From Xiphias gladius (Eukaryota > Chordata > Actinopteri > Istiophoriformes > Xiphiidae): a DNA stretch of 64,000 nt. The notes beneath the pieces are model-generated. The model did not search any database. It worked only from the letters and a program-made list of their open reading frames with translations, and was not told where the DNA came from. The DNA is taken from positions 5,502,521 to 5,566,520 of the forward strand of contig NC_053418.1 in assembly GCF_016859285.1 (NCBI RefSeq), given 5' to 3'. A program made the translations under genes and the position numbers. The stretch's first letter is position 1. Each line of letters opens with the position of its first letter. Positions 1 through 13,300 of the stretch are shown here, one piece after another.

Positions 1-1317
1 CATAATGACCTGGCCTCCACCAGATTACACTTCCCATCAAATTACAGAAAGGTTGGTTCTTTACAGTACAACTGGTCACAGCTTAGAAATGGGATCTAAA
101 TGAGTTTCATCAATCAGTTTGGTGTAAAACTGTTAGGGAATATCATTAAATTCTCATGTTTTTATAAAGAAACTGAGCTTTTGTGTAATTTTAATGCTGT
201 TGGGCTTAAACTTTCTTGTTGTAGGAATTCAGCTACTTTTGGTAAGAAATGTCAGGTTGCCAATACAGTAGTGAATATACATTGGGGTCTCAGGTACTGT
301 TACTAAATTATGATTTTTTAATAACCCTTAAATTATTTTTTCTTTTCAGATAGGTTAATGTTTGTAGTCCTTCTAGAGAAAAAAAAAAACAGATTCAAAG
401 ACTGAAACCTCTCAATTAATTATCAGCATATTAGTCATCGGTTGTTTCTGTTTCTTGCTAAAATTTAATTGAAGCTGTCATTAACTTGGTGCCAAGGCAA
501 ATACAGTTAAGACATTATTTATCTGGAAGAAGAGGATTAAGAGTATTTGTGAAAATCGATTTTATGGAACCTCTTACAGAGAATCCACGTGTTCAGTGTA
601 CTAGAGGATGTGCAGTGCTGGGACTCCCAGGACCAGCTGAACAACCTACAGGCGCCCTCTAGTGACACTCACGGTTGTGGTGCGTGTTGCAATAATACAC
701 TGGATGAAAGAAGCTGATGGCAACGCAGTCCTGAAGCGTTAAAATCACCCTTAAACACAATTTATAAGATCTTTAGGAAAATCATGTGCTATGTGCTATG
801 TAAAAGCTTTAAGGTCTTGCAGTAATGAAGATGTTCTCAAATAATTTTTTTTTTTCATATTTACTGAGAAGTTAGTAATCTTTATTTAATTTAAATTTCA
901 CACATCTTTCCACAAAACACCACCTTGTCGTTTGACTTTAAACATTTATGTGCAAAATATTGTTTACTATTAATATTTAAATTATTAGGTTAAATTGCCT
1001 TAAATTGTAAGATGTAGTCTGTAACAAAAAAGTTTGAATTGAAAACTTTGGATAAACACAAATTATACGAAAACACAGACGATTTTCCAAATTGCTATTC
1101 AGCTATTTTTGAAAATAAGTAATTAGCATTAACTGTAATTAACAACATATCATCCATAAATTGCGTGGTATGTAGGCTGAACTTAATACATAACTTTAAT
1201 TGAGAAAAATTTAATTTCTAAAACCAGTTTTTCCTTCCCTCTATTCTTCTTTAGATACAATTGGACCCAACTTACTAAGTCACCGGCTCACTTTTGTCCC
1301 TCTTTTTGTCTGTCCAG
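1..1317 (+). other. taok3 intron, 5' edge of window
   Basis: AT-rich sequence that runs up to the acceptor of the first visible taok3 exon (TGTCCAG, ending at 1317). The residues that should precede the HDFV of the next exon, at the end of the kinase domain, are not encoded here in any frame I could read. I see no exon and no recognisable repeat. Confidence 0.7.
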
Positions 1318-4300
1318 CATGATTTTGTTCGTCGGGAACGGTCGCCTCGCATTCTCATTGACCTCATCCAGAGGACCAAGGATGCAGTGCGTGAGCTGGA
1401 CAATCTGCAGTACCGCAAGATGAAGAAGATCCTCTACCAGGAGAAGCACAACGGGCCCATGGGAGAGAGCCAGGAGGAAGAGGAGGTGGGAGGAAGAGGA
1501 AGAGGGAGGGAGATTAAGGGGAGTTAGATAAGGAGTAACAGTCGAAGGAGCCAGTAGAGAACAAGGGGTTAAAAACATGAAACCAGTTAAGGTACATTTA
1601 AATTCTGTTCACAGTCCTCTAACTTTCACCTCAAAGAGAAATCTGTTGTCAATTTCCAGTCCATCCATTTTCATCAAGTCCACGGTGTATGTATAATCAC
1701 AGGAACAGGAGCACACACCAACAGAGACAATACTGTAGTTGATAAAACAGAGATGAATAATAATCAGGTAGTCTGCTAAAAATCAATAATCAACAGTCAG
1801 ACAGGCACAGGATACATAAACCAGTTTGTGGCTACAACTGACAATAATTTTTACAATCTATTAATCTACCGATTGTTTTCTCATTTAAAAGATTAATTTT
1901 TTTAGCCTGTAAAATATCTGAAAATGTTGACAGATGTCCTGAGCATGGGCCAATTTGGACAAATTTCTTTGCCCGCCCCACAGTCCCAACCCGTGAGGAG
2001 TTCAGTTTGTAATGATATTAAACATAGAAAATCTGGAAATTTTTAGATCTGAGAAGCTCGACATTTTTCCTTGAAAAACGACTGAAACAATTAACAGAAT
2101 TGTTGGATACGTTTTCTTTAAACAGATTAATCGGCTAATCTTTTCAGCGCATCAATTTCTTATTATAATTTAGGACTTGTATTGTACTGCAATATGCACA
2201 TGATTTGAGTCAACAGGCAGGATTATCTGCAACCAAAAGATGATCTCAGACTCACAGTTAAAAGGGTGAGGACGGGCTTCTTAGTCTGAAGTGATGTTAT
2301 AGAAGCCTTTCTCCCGCAGCCGCTGTAGCCTGACATTGAGATGAAATGCCCCTTAGCTGAGCAGCCCTGAGGCAGCATGAACAGGCATGGACAGCCAGCA
2401 GCCACAGTACTGTCATCCTACACCACCTGACGCAATTCAGAGCAGCCACCAGACGTCACTGCAACAAGACACCTCCGAAGGCTTTACTGACCTGCAGTCC
2501 CAAAACCTTGCTTTCTGGTTTCAGGGGAAGACACGGTGCATGTGGAAAGATTGATTATAGCATCCTGATCTACAAGTCTGTTACTGGAGACTTGTTTGCT
2601 CCACCTAAAAGCCGTGCAGTGTGGCTCCCTTTATCTATCATGTACACACACTCAAGTGGACTTCTAATCTGAAGACATCTCAGTCAAACCGATGTGCATT
2701 AACATAAGCATTGACAAAGGTGAATGATGCAAACCCATACACATCTGAACAATGATGGGCTGATAGGCAATTTAGCATGACTTTGACGCTAATGCACTCC
2801 AGGGGTCATTAGTTATTTTCCCTGTCTTAAGGTGACTGCGTTTAATGATAGAAGTTGGAGAGGCCTGCATACATTAGGGTGAATGACATGTGAGTCTGTG
2901 TGTGTATATTTACATCTGTGCACAATTGCATGACTCTTGAGTCTTCATTTGTGGGAGCATGTCTCTATGAATATGTGTGGATGTTCACCTGCAGGACAGC
3001 GAGGCAGCCAGCTGTAAGATGAACAGCCTGGGCAGCAACCACTCCATCCCTAGCACCTCGGTCAGCACGGGCAGCCAGAGCAGCAGTGTGAACAGCATGC
3101 AGGAGGTGCTGGACGACAGCTGCTCCGACATGACCATGATGCACCCCCAGGACTACAGCAGCACCTTGGAGTCCTCCCCGCACACCAAGAAGGTAAAGGT
3201 CAGGGGTGAAGGTGGGGGGTGGTGGGAGGGAGGTTGTGAGTGTTTAGGGCTGGATGACAGATTAAAAGTCACACCGTACCAAACTGGAGCTGGAAACTGG
3301 ACGGCAGAGTGAGCAATTCTCAGCGGCTCCCAAAATCTTTCGTCTGATGAGATGAGCTCAAACACCTGTCATGTTCCAACTGTGTTTATCTGAATGTATT
3401 TTAAACTGGATGCAACAGTATTGATAATATGAAAGTGGACAATTTTACAATTATTTTTTCATCCATCTTTTCTAAGAAGATATACTTCCAACTCTCTGCG
3501 TGATTCTATCCTAGTTTTCACAAACTCTTAAACTGCAGCATGCGACATTAGGTTGGTGGGAGACTTGTGCCACAGTGTAGTGTGAGATCCATACAAAGTT
3601 GTAAATCACATCTTTACTGCGCCATACCTTCATGTCAGTCAAACAAAAAGACAATAAGCTATGAAAACAGCAGAGCTGAGACATGACTTTAGTAACCAGA
3701 ACGAAGACTTTCACGGAATCACTGCTCATGACGATGCCACACCTTTGAAGTGCTGCTGCTTGGTTTAGAACTGCATTTTCAAAAAAAGAAAAAGAAACTC
3801 TTGGCACAACAGATCAGCACAGACAAAACACTATAGGGCACTAAAATCAGGAATACATATATAAACTGATTATAGTGTTTAATCAGGAGCAAAAAGGGAA
3901 AAAAGTACCTGACAGGTGAAATACCGAATCCAGATCACCAGAAAAGTCATATCAATTGTTCATTCAACCAAGGTCTGTCTTCCCACCACATTCCATTGAT
4001 TTCCATTCAGGTTTTTGAGATGTCCTTCTGATATAGAGACAAACAAATGCACACCTCCTGATTAAGGACAAGTACAACTTTTTACTTTCCCAATAATTTT
4101 CCTCTTATTCGATGTGCTTAAGTATCACTCTTGCAGCAGTGAACACTTTTCCCAAAATGCCACGTACCTAGGTTTCTAAGAATCTTATTTCTCAGTGATT
4201 GCAAAAAGACAGCATGCATAATCAACAAATGCCATGTTACTATTACAGTCACTTCCTTTCTCAGGTAATAACTGCACTCCAGAAATGGAAAGGACACATG

Positions 4301-7300
4301 GCTCCTTGCAAACATCCTCTGGGTTTCTCTCACTGTTTTCAAGAGTACGCGTAATCCCCTCCCCCCTGAAACCATGGAAACCATCGACACAGTCCTCACT
4401 GTTTGGCAGATTGCTTCAAGTTCATCACCGACACTGTTCACACTCCAAGAACAAAGGCTGTGTACACATGTCGACAAGCGGCACCCACACTCCCAGCAAA
4501 TTCCCCTCTTACAACTCCGGCATCCAGCGCACACACGCATACGCTCACAAATTCAGTAAACACGGGTCAACACCAAGCCTGACATTCTCATCTCATATGA
4601 CTTAAAAATCTGCGAAGAGAGGGCTGTCACTACTCTGTCATTCTCTTTCTTCATCTGCTCTTTGTATTTTGACAGTGCATGAATACGGATGTCACTTAAT
4701 GAACAGACAGCCAGTGTGTTGTTTCAAAGTTCAGGGGCTGAACTGAGAACAAATGAAAGTGACACACATTGTTTTCAGATGCTGCCGAAGATCCCTCCTC
4801 ACATGAATCAACTCATGATGATTTCATCATGTTTTGCAGGGTTACAGTTGACACAGACTTAGCAATTGCTAAAGATTCCTTTTGATATTTAGATCTCGTT
4901 TGATTAAAATCAAAGAGGAATTTTTTTATTTAAAGAGTTTTAATAGTGCCACGCTTTCGAGTGAGTTAAAATCCAGTTTTCACCTTCATATTGACACCCT
5001 GTTCACATCAGTGCCATTTGCTCTTGTATTATTTTAAAAGAAGACAATTCTGTGACTTAATCGATGACTTTTACTCGTTTTGCTTTACTCACTTTTGTGT
5101 TTCACACAGGACCATCAGTACAACTGGGACGATGGGATCCACAGGGACCACCGGCCAGAGCTGAGGCTGGCATCCTCTGACAAGAGCAGCCAGGCCCAAA
5201 ACTACAAGAACCAGGGCCGCTTTGCCACAATAAAGTCAGCCTCTCTGGTAAGTTTAACAAAACTCTGTTCTCTTTTCTATTGTTTTTATTTTTTTTTGAG
5301 ATCCTAAAACACATTTTTATTTGGTTTAAGGTTTTCATGATCATGCATTTGTGGAGCATTCACCTTGGAAAAAAAAAAAAAAAAGCCAAAAAATGGAAAA
5401 ACTACATCTTGCAGAAGCCAAAATCATTCTCTTATGTTTGTTATGTTTACACTGCACCAGCATATGAGGGCGGAGAGGAGGCAATGTTTTTTGTTTCTCT
5501 CCGTTAAAACCTGTCCGTGATTGTGAAGGACATTGAGTTGGGCTGTGATGTAATGTCTCCATGCTGAGAAAATGTGGTTTGTGTTCATGTCGGTTGTAAA
5601 AGCAGGTCTGTCTTTCCTTTGTGGAGTCTCCTTCCCTCTTTGCTTCTTTACTCAAATCTCTTTCTCCATCTGTTTGATATTGATTCTTTGTTTTCTGTAT
5701 TCTCTCTACTTCCTCCCGTTATTAGTACCTATCACACCATCTTTTGGTCTTTGCCTCTCCAGTTTTGGCCCATTCTCTGCCACGGATATCCATTTCTCCA
5801 CTGCGATTCCCTTCATTCACCGCACTCCTTTTGTTTTCTCCTCTACGCTTCGCATTACTACTCCCCTCTATCCCCCCTCTCCTCTATTTCTCCCTCTCTT
5901 GAACTTGATAATACATCATTCTCGGATCTGACTCAATATTCTGAGTTGAAGGGGGTGGAATTTTCTCTTTCTTTCCTCCTATGTCTCTCTCTCTCTCTCT
6001 CTCTCTCCCTCCCTGTCTGTTGTCATGGAAACCGGCTCTAGTAACTAGTAAGTAGTTGTGGTGTTGTGTGTAAGCGTATGAGACTGTGTGTGTGTCTGCC
6101 CATCCATGACCCAATGGTTTTAACTGTGAGTCTCTTCTGCTGTCAGGTCTTAAACCAAACATCAGACAACATGAGCAAGGAAGACATGTGTGTAGCCGAG
6201 TGTGTGTGTCCTCATACTGTCCTTGACCAGTACTTGAACCACTGATAGACCAGGGCTGTGTGTTATTCTATTGACCAGCAGTGACCTTCATCTGTATTCA
6301 CACACTACTGGAGATTTCATTTTTTTTTTTGTTTTGTTATTCTTACAGTTGTGGTCTCTTTTGACTTGCAGTCACATAGATATTGACAGGATCTGTATGA
6401 GTCCATCTGAAGGTACTGCATATCCAGCGTACACCATTAAAGTTTGTGGGTGGAAATAGGAACATGCTATTGTGAAGTAGACACCCGACAAAACTTAAGC
6501 TGTCAAGTTCCTTTAATTTCTTGACTAATTTTGTACTTTTCCTTCTGTGGACGCGTAGCCTAAAAAGGATAACATCATGTCAATTCTCTGTCAAACATTC
6601 GTTTCATTGTCCCACTGGGGGGAACACTCTCTCAGCATTATCTTCAGAAGCCTCCACACCATTGGGTCCCAACCTTTTTGGCTTGTGACCCTTTAAAAGG
6701 AAGCAAGGTCTTCTTGTGACCCCTCGTCACTGGTTGTATGTCTACCAGTTGTGACCAAAGAGTGACTGTCTCTCTTGTTTAATATGGATGATTTTTAGAG
6801 GCCTGAAAAAGTTAAAATTATCCAGTAAAGCAACAAAACCAGCAAAAAAAAAAATGTCATTTTGTGTTTGCTTTGTAATGTAATATAATTTTTTTCCCCT
6901 CATAATTATGAATTAATAACTCATGATTAAGTAATATTATCATAAAGTTACCAGCCCATAATCACGATTTATCTCATTATTTTGACATATTATCATATGA
7001 TTATTAGAAATTCTCTCACAATCCTCTGTTCATAATTTTCCTCTCAATTATAAGTCATTATTTAGAGAAAAAAACTCCAAAAAGACAACAGCTTTGTAGC
7101 CGAAACAGACTTCTATTCCATTTATCGCACAACCCCTAAGAGTTATCTTGTGGCCTCCCATGGGCTCCTTACCCCCAAGGTTGGAAATCACTGCCCTATA
7201 CCATTACTCCAGCAGTGGCACTCATGTCAAGGCACAGACACAGACCTTTCCTATAAAAAGGTCGACACAGCATCCCTTGGCGCTGCTGCAAGTGCGTAGT

Positions 7301-10300
7301 TTAAAAGTCTAGCAGAGCAAGCTAACACCTCGGTCAACAGATGCTAGCACCAACTGTGCCTGTCATTCCCTTAGCTTACTTTTCACCATAGCGCAAGCTT
7401 AGGCGTAGTTGGCACCATACAACAAGCACCCCACTGTTTGCTGACCAAGCCAATAGCTGCTTACGTCCAACCAGCCAGGTAGCACAAGCTGGCTATGAAC
7501 TACGTCTTCCATAGCTGCCTGACCCCAGTAAGGTTTTGCCAAATTTTCCTTTCTCAAGCTTGAGAGATAAGAACACCTGGTGCTAAGTGGGGAGAGGAGA
7601 AAGATTTTGTTCTCATGCTAGTGGTGTATGGTGACAATAAGCCTAACTCATCCTCATTTTACACGAGGAGGGTGTTCTGGTGAGACAGATCACTCATGTG
7701 AAGTAACCTTAAGTTTAAGGAAATTTGTTCTTATGCACAAAAGGCAAGCAGTTGTATCCCCTGTCCTCTACTCACATAAATTTAACTTATAAAGGAAAAA
7801 AAACATTCTTCCCTCTCCCCAGCTCTTGTTTCCTATCATTTATCTTTTCAAGAATCACCTTAACATTACAGAAAAATAATCAGTACGCTACAGAGTTCTA
7901 ACTCATCCATTCATTGTAAATTGCTGTGGATTAAAGTCCAACTCAAATACCTCTGCTGTAAGCACCCGAGGTGGCACACAACTGTGTCGGCAGCTCTGTG
8001 TAACTGACGCTGTCTGTCTTGAGAAGAGGTTTCGTCGCGTAAACCACAGTATCTCTGTCGTGTGGTAGCACTGGTTGTGCCCGCCGGCGCTGGAAGAGAT
8101 GACATCATCTTTTTCTGCCGAGTGCAGACGTCCTCAGATTGGCCTCGACTCGCTGAGACTGGAATCAGCAGGTAGACAAAGACAAAGAGGGAGAGAGAAG
8201 AATGGGGAGTCCAGATGGTGAGGGGTGATGAATCACCAGAGAAGAGAGAGAGTTGAAGACGGAAAACAGGAAAAGAGAGAGCTCATGAACAAGAAGAATG
8301 GATTAAAAAAGGGGGAAATGAAAAACATGCTGCCAGTAATAAGGTGCATCCTCAAAAACACAAGTATGTAAATTCCAGAGTGAGAAACTTGCTCATATTT
8401 CCAGAAGACAAAGGAGGAAATCATGGTGATGGAGAGAGATTCGAAGAGATTCAAGGGTGAATGAAATGATAGAGCATGGTAGCAGGAGAAGGTAAAGACG
8501 TGGTGGAGGACGCAGATGGCAGATATCAGGGGGATAAGAAGGACAGATAAACAAACAGAGGTGAGACAAAAGAGCAGTCCAGATTGAAATCTTGACTGAC
8601 ATAGAAGGACAAGGGTTTAGAGGCAAAAAGAGGATGACGGGCTTCGTCACCCAGAGGTGAAGCGGAGAGTCCGATCTGATGTAATGTCGGAAAACATTGG
8701 ACAGAGAAAAGTGGAGTAGGAGAAAAGTCAGGGGTAAAACTGAAGAGAAGGGCAGATAAAAAATGATGAATAGAGGGCGAGAAAAAGAAGAATCGTTAGA
8801 GAGGAGGATGAAAAATTATTGAGGAAGATGTAAGAAAAGGATGAGGGGGGACAGAAACAGCAGGAAGAGATGGATGTAAAGCGAGAAGGAGAATGAATGT
8901 GAGACACGTAGCGAGTGAGAGGGAGGGCAGGGGTTATTATAGGTCAGATGAAGTAACTGACTGAAGCGTAAGGCGATGTGAGAGACATCATCGTTGTAAA
9001 ATATTTCACCTCTTCTGCCACTTGACTCGTCTTCAGCTCTCGGTTGTAGGTTGTAACCTGTCAGCGAGTCAACAGCATTGCAGCAGTTTGCAGTCAAGTT
9101 GAAGGTGCGTCCAAACATGCACCTTCACCATCAGTTAGCTGTTTTTGCCAACAGCCAAAGCTTATAACTCAATATAATAGCAAATAGCAATATACCTTAT
9201 TGGTATCTACCATATAGTTTTAAAGCAGAAAAGGATTAAAAGATTTATCACTAAAAATCATTAAATGTCAGAGGTTGTGGTTAATCCAGGTGAACCTCTT
9301 TTGCATTTGCATCTCATTAGGGACCCAGCAGAAATATGAAAATACTGAGCCCCCCACGTTTGTGCATCGACAGGAAAACAGGACAATAAATGAGGGTCTG
9401 TAGAGGCTTTTTGCATCCTTTTTTTTAGCTGGGTGACTTCACAGAATGTTACTTTACATCTGTAGCAACATTTAAAGTACAGCCATTTCTTCTTTTTCTG
9501 TGTTATACCTCACAAAGAGCCAGTTCAGGCTTGAAACATTGTACTTTTCTTATGGAAGAACATTACAGTGATGCAAGTCTAGTCAAGTAACTCTTATTTT
9601 TATCTCCTGGCATTTTCAGCAAGTTGAATGCCTTCTTTGCAACATTGAATTCTGTCGGGAAAACAACCTAGACCTGCTCTGGTAAATGGTTTTTACTCAA
9701 ATCATGAGAAAAATGAAGAAAAAAAAACTGGCTCTACTCATTCCCTTTATATTAAATTTCCTTTAAAGAGTCTTTTAGTAGGTAGTTACCAGCCAATAGC
9801 TCAAATATTTGTGTCTATATATTTTTTTTTTTTTGGAATTTAACACTTTTGAGACTCTTTAGGATAATTTCGGTTTAAAAATTGTAATGGGGACGGTTGG
9901 TTATTGAAGAGAAGAGCTGGGGTCAATTCATGTTCACTGACACCTGGTGAACACACAGCTCAAACTGCCTGTAGCTATTAATTTAATACAAAGAAAAATG
10001 CAAGAAGACAGTTTGTGAGTGCTCGCCCCACTTATTTGTTATTACACAAATCAGTCACAACAACCTATTGAAGAAATCACGTCCTTTCAGTACAACACTA
10101 AATGTATTTAAGACAGAACACCTTGAACTGCAAAGTAAGCACAATAACTAAGTTCAGCTGCCAAATTCCCACTGATCTCACTGGAACAGTCACCTTTAGC
10201 TTGCATGCCCCCCCCCGCGCGAATATGATCTCCTTTCCAGTCCCTGAGCCTAGTGTGAAAGAGGCCATCACATGACGTGACTTGGCCCTTTGTGGCAGTA

Positions 10301-13300
10301 TGCAGGGTGGCAGCGAAGCAAGTGACTGGGATTGGGAGCTGCTATTACAGTAGGGGTATTGATTCAGCACAGATTAAGCAGGAGGGGAGCTCAACCTCCA
10401 TTCATTTCCGAGTCAACACCCCCCCCCCCAATGCTCTCACTTTACCTCTCATTATTTCCATTTTTTTTCCCCTTCTAAGTCTCTCCCAGTCACTCTCCAT
10501 CTGCTGTTTCTCCTTTGCAATCACCCCTCCCCTCCCCTCATCTCTCTGCCTGCTCCTCTCTAGCCCCCCCCCCTCCAACTTCTCTCACTCTTTCTCAATG
10601 AGGTATTCATGTGACCCACCTGCTGTCCGCCGCTTAGCGTTAGCCCGACTAAAGAGCCGCTCTGTGCTCTTGTTGGCCTGTGGAGTTGGTCTGCCTTATT
10701 CATAGTTCACACGCCTGCCTTGGCCGCTGCGTGCCCAGGGCGCGAACTGGGGTGGGGGGGTGTCCTCGTCCAGTAAGAGGAGAGTCTCTGGGTGGCATCA
10801 GAGCTCAGACAGGGTTCTGTCGGGCATAGGATGCTGCACAAGGTTCCTGGATGCTGGTGCACTTGGCTAAAGTAGCCATCATGTTTGGCCTGAGGAGCTC
10901 AGGTGGAAGTTATGAGAAGATGCGGAGCGAGTACTACCTAGATGTCGAGAACCCTTTCTGTGCTCAGGTTGGTGTTTCAGGTGTAGGCTTTGCTAAAAAA
11001 TGACATTTGACATCTCTGTGAAGACATCCAGTATGGTCCTTCACTTCGATTAAATATGATTATGTAGCTCTTTTAATTTTTCTGTTTAGTTTTTTTTCTT
11101 GCACCATCTGATTTAACCAAAATCATCTCTAGATTATTTTCAGATCCTTCTTGGTTGCCTGATCTGTGCATGTGTGTGCGATGTTCAAATGAAGGAGCTT
11201 TTGTGTGGCTTTAGTTGTAACTTCATCTGAAGAGATTCCACAGTATTTCTTTTTTATGGTCTTAATTTCCCATCACCGGTTGAAATTTTTTAAGTGGCTT
11301 ACTGCTTGCAGCAGCTGAACTGTAATATTTGAAAATTGTTACTGCATATTTACAAAGGACAGGCGACAGGTTAAGCATTGCTTTTTGGATGTACCCCAGA
11401 TTTTATAACCTTTCGATTTCTTGTGTAGGTTAAATAATGTGGTTTTCGGTCTGATCAAAAAAAACAGATATCACAGCGCCCACATCTCCAAACTTCTCAT
11501 TCTCCACAGGTGACCAAGCAGATCCATGAGCATGAGCAGGAGAGCGAGCTGCGGGAGCAGATGTCGGGCTACAAGCGCATGCGGCGGCAGCACCAGAAGC
11601 AGCTGATTGCCCTGGAGAACAAGCTGAAGTCCGAGATGGACGAGCACCGGCTCAAGCTGCAGAAGGAGGTGGAGACGCAGGCCAACAACGCCTACATCGA
11701 GCTGGAGAAGCTGGCAAAACGCCACGCCGTGCAAACTGAGAAGGAGGTGGGATTGGTTGGGGGGTGGGTGGGTGGGTTAAAGTACATGAGTGGAAAGCAT
11801 AAGTGGATGCATAAGTACAGTAACCTCTAAGTTATTTCACAGATGATCACATGTACCATGCAACAGTTGGCTAGGGGATAATGTTTGCTTTGGAAAAACA
11901 GGAGAGGACATGATGTCGACATTATTATGATTCTGTAGTTGCTGTAAGAAAGTTTCTTGAAAAGTTAATTCTGTTCAAAAATGTTATTGTTTGAACCATG
12001 AAGCTCTGACATGAGTCTTTCATCGAATACTACAGAAGGTTTAGTTAGGACTTTGCACACTGCTGCCACCCAATGATACATATGATGAAACACAAGGGCA
12101 GAAGTGGGTCACAGAATGTCACACTCTGAAAAACAAGCTGCATATCTCCGTGATTAGCACGCAGCGTGCCATACCAGCCAGGGAGATAGTATATCTGTTC
12201 ATATAGACCAGCATGCACCCCTTAAAAGGAACATAAACACACAGTGTCACATCACATGTGGGTTGACGCATCACTCAGCTAAACCTACTGGTTACTAGAG
12301 ATTGGCTTACTCTGGTCTGAAAATAGGTTGCTTTAGCAAGTAAGTCTGCCATGTTTTGTTACTTGTCTCTCAACCACTTTTCAAAGTCATGTTTCCTTGA
12401 ATGTCTATAAATTGACCAACAAGTGACACCTAACCAGAACCAACCACTCAGCCCACAGAACAAAATCTTTAGCCGCAGCTCATATTGTAATTATACAGGA
12501 CGAGAAGTTAGCTGCAACTAATTATTATTTTCATTATGGATTCATCTCTATATTATTTTCTTAATTAATCTTTTCTTTTAATCATTTAAAATGGTGAATT
12601 ATTTTGAAAAATGGCTGTTTAAATTTCTGTGAGACCAAGGAAATGTCTTCAGATGTATGGTTTGTCCAAAACTCAAAGATACTCTGTTTAAATTATGTAA
12701 AACTGCAAATGCTCTCACTGGAGAAGCTGTGACCAGAGAATGTATGTTATTGAAAATGACTGAGAGAATTAATTGATTACCAAGGTAACTCTAGTTATCT
12801 TGATATACTGTAGATTTTAGCTGGTATCATAAAAGCTAGCGTATGACTGTATTCGTTCAAAGCTCAGTGCCGACCTTGTAGCCTATATTCAGTTAGGAAA
12901 TATATGGTCAGCTAACAGCTCTGTGCACCTGTTTTCCTCCTGTTTCATGTGTCCCCCAGATGAAGACAGCGTTGGCGGATGAGAAGAAGTTCCAGCAGCA
13001 GATTGTGGCCCAGCAGAAGAAGGAGCTGACCACTTTTCTGGATAATCAAAAGAAGCAGTACAAACTCTGCAAGGAGAAGATAAAGGAGGTGCGCCACGTT
13101 TGTTGGTTTCCTTTTTCCTCCTCAGGCGAGCTCCTTTGTACGCCTCTCTTGTGTGTGACACATGGTCCTGTATGCTGTTTACTGTCGAATCAGCCCTCCT
13201 CCACACAAACATGGGCATTCAGTGCCTCCGAAGTGGTCATTGGGAAGTTGTGTTGAGTCACCCAGCCTACTCACTGTGTACCTACACATGCGTATATACA

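Noticed and set aside
5884..6162. Minus-strand 92-codon Arg/Glu-rich frame
   Set aside because: Product of the CT/GA-rich tract; no homology recognised.
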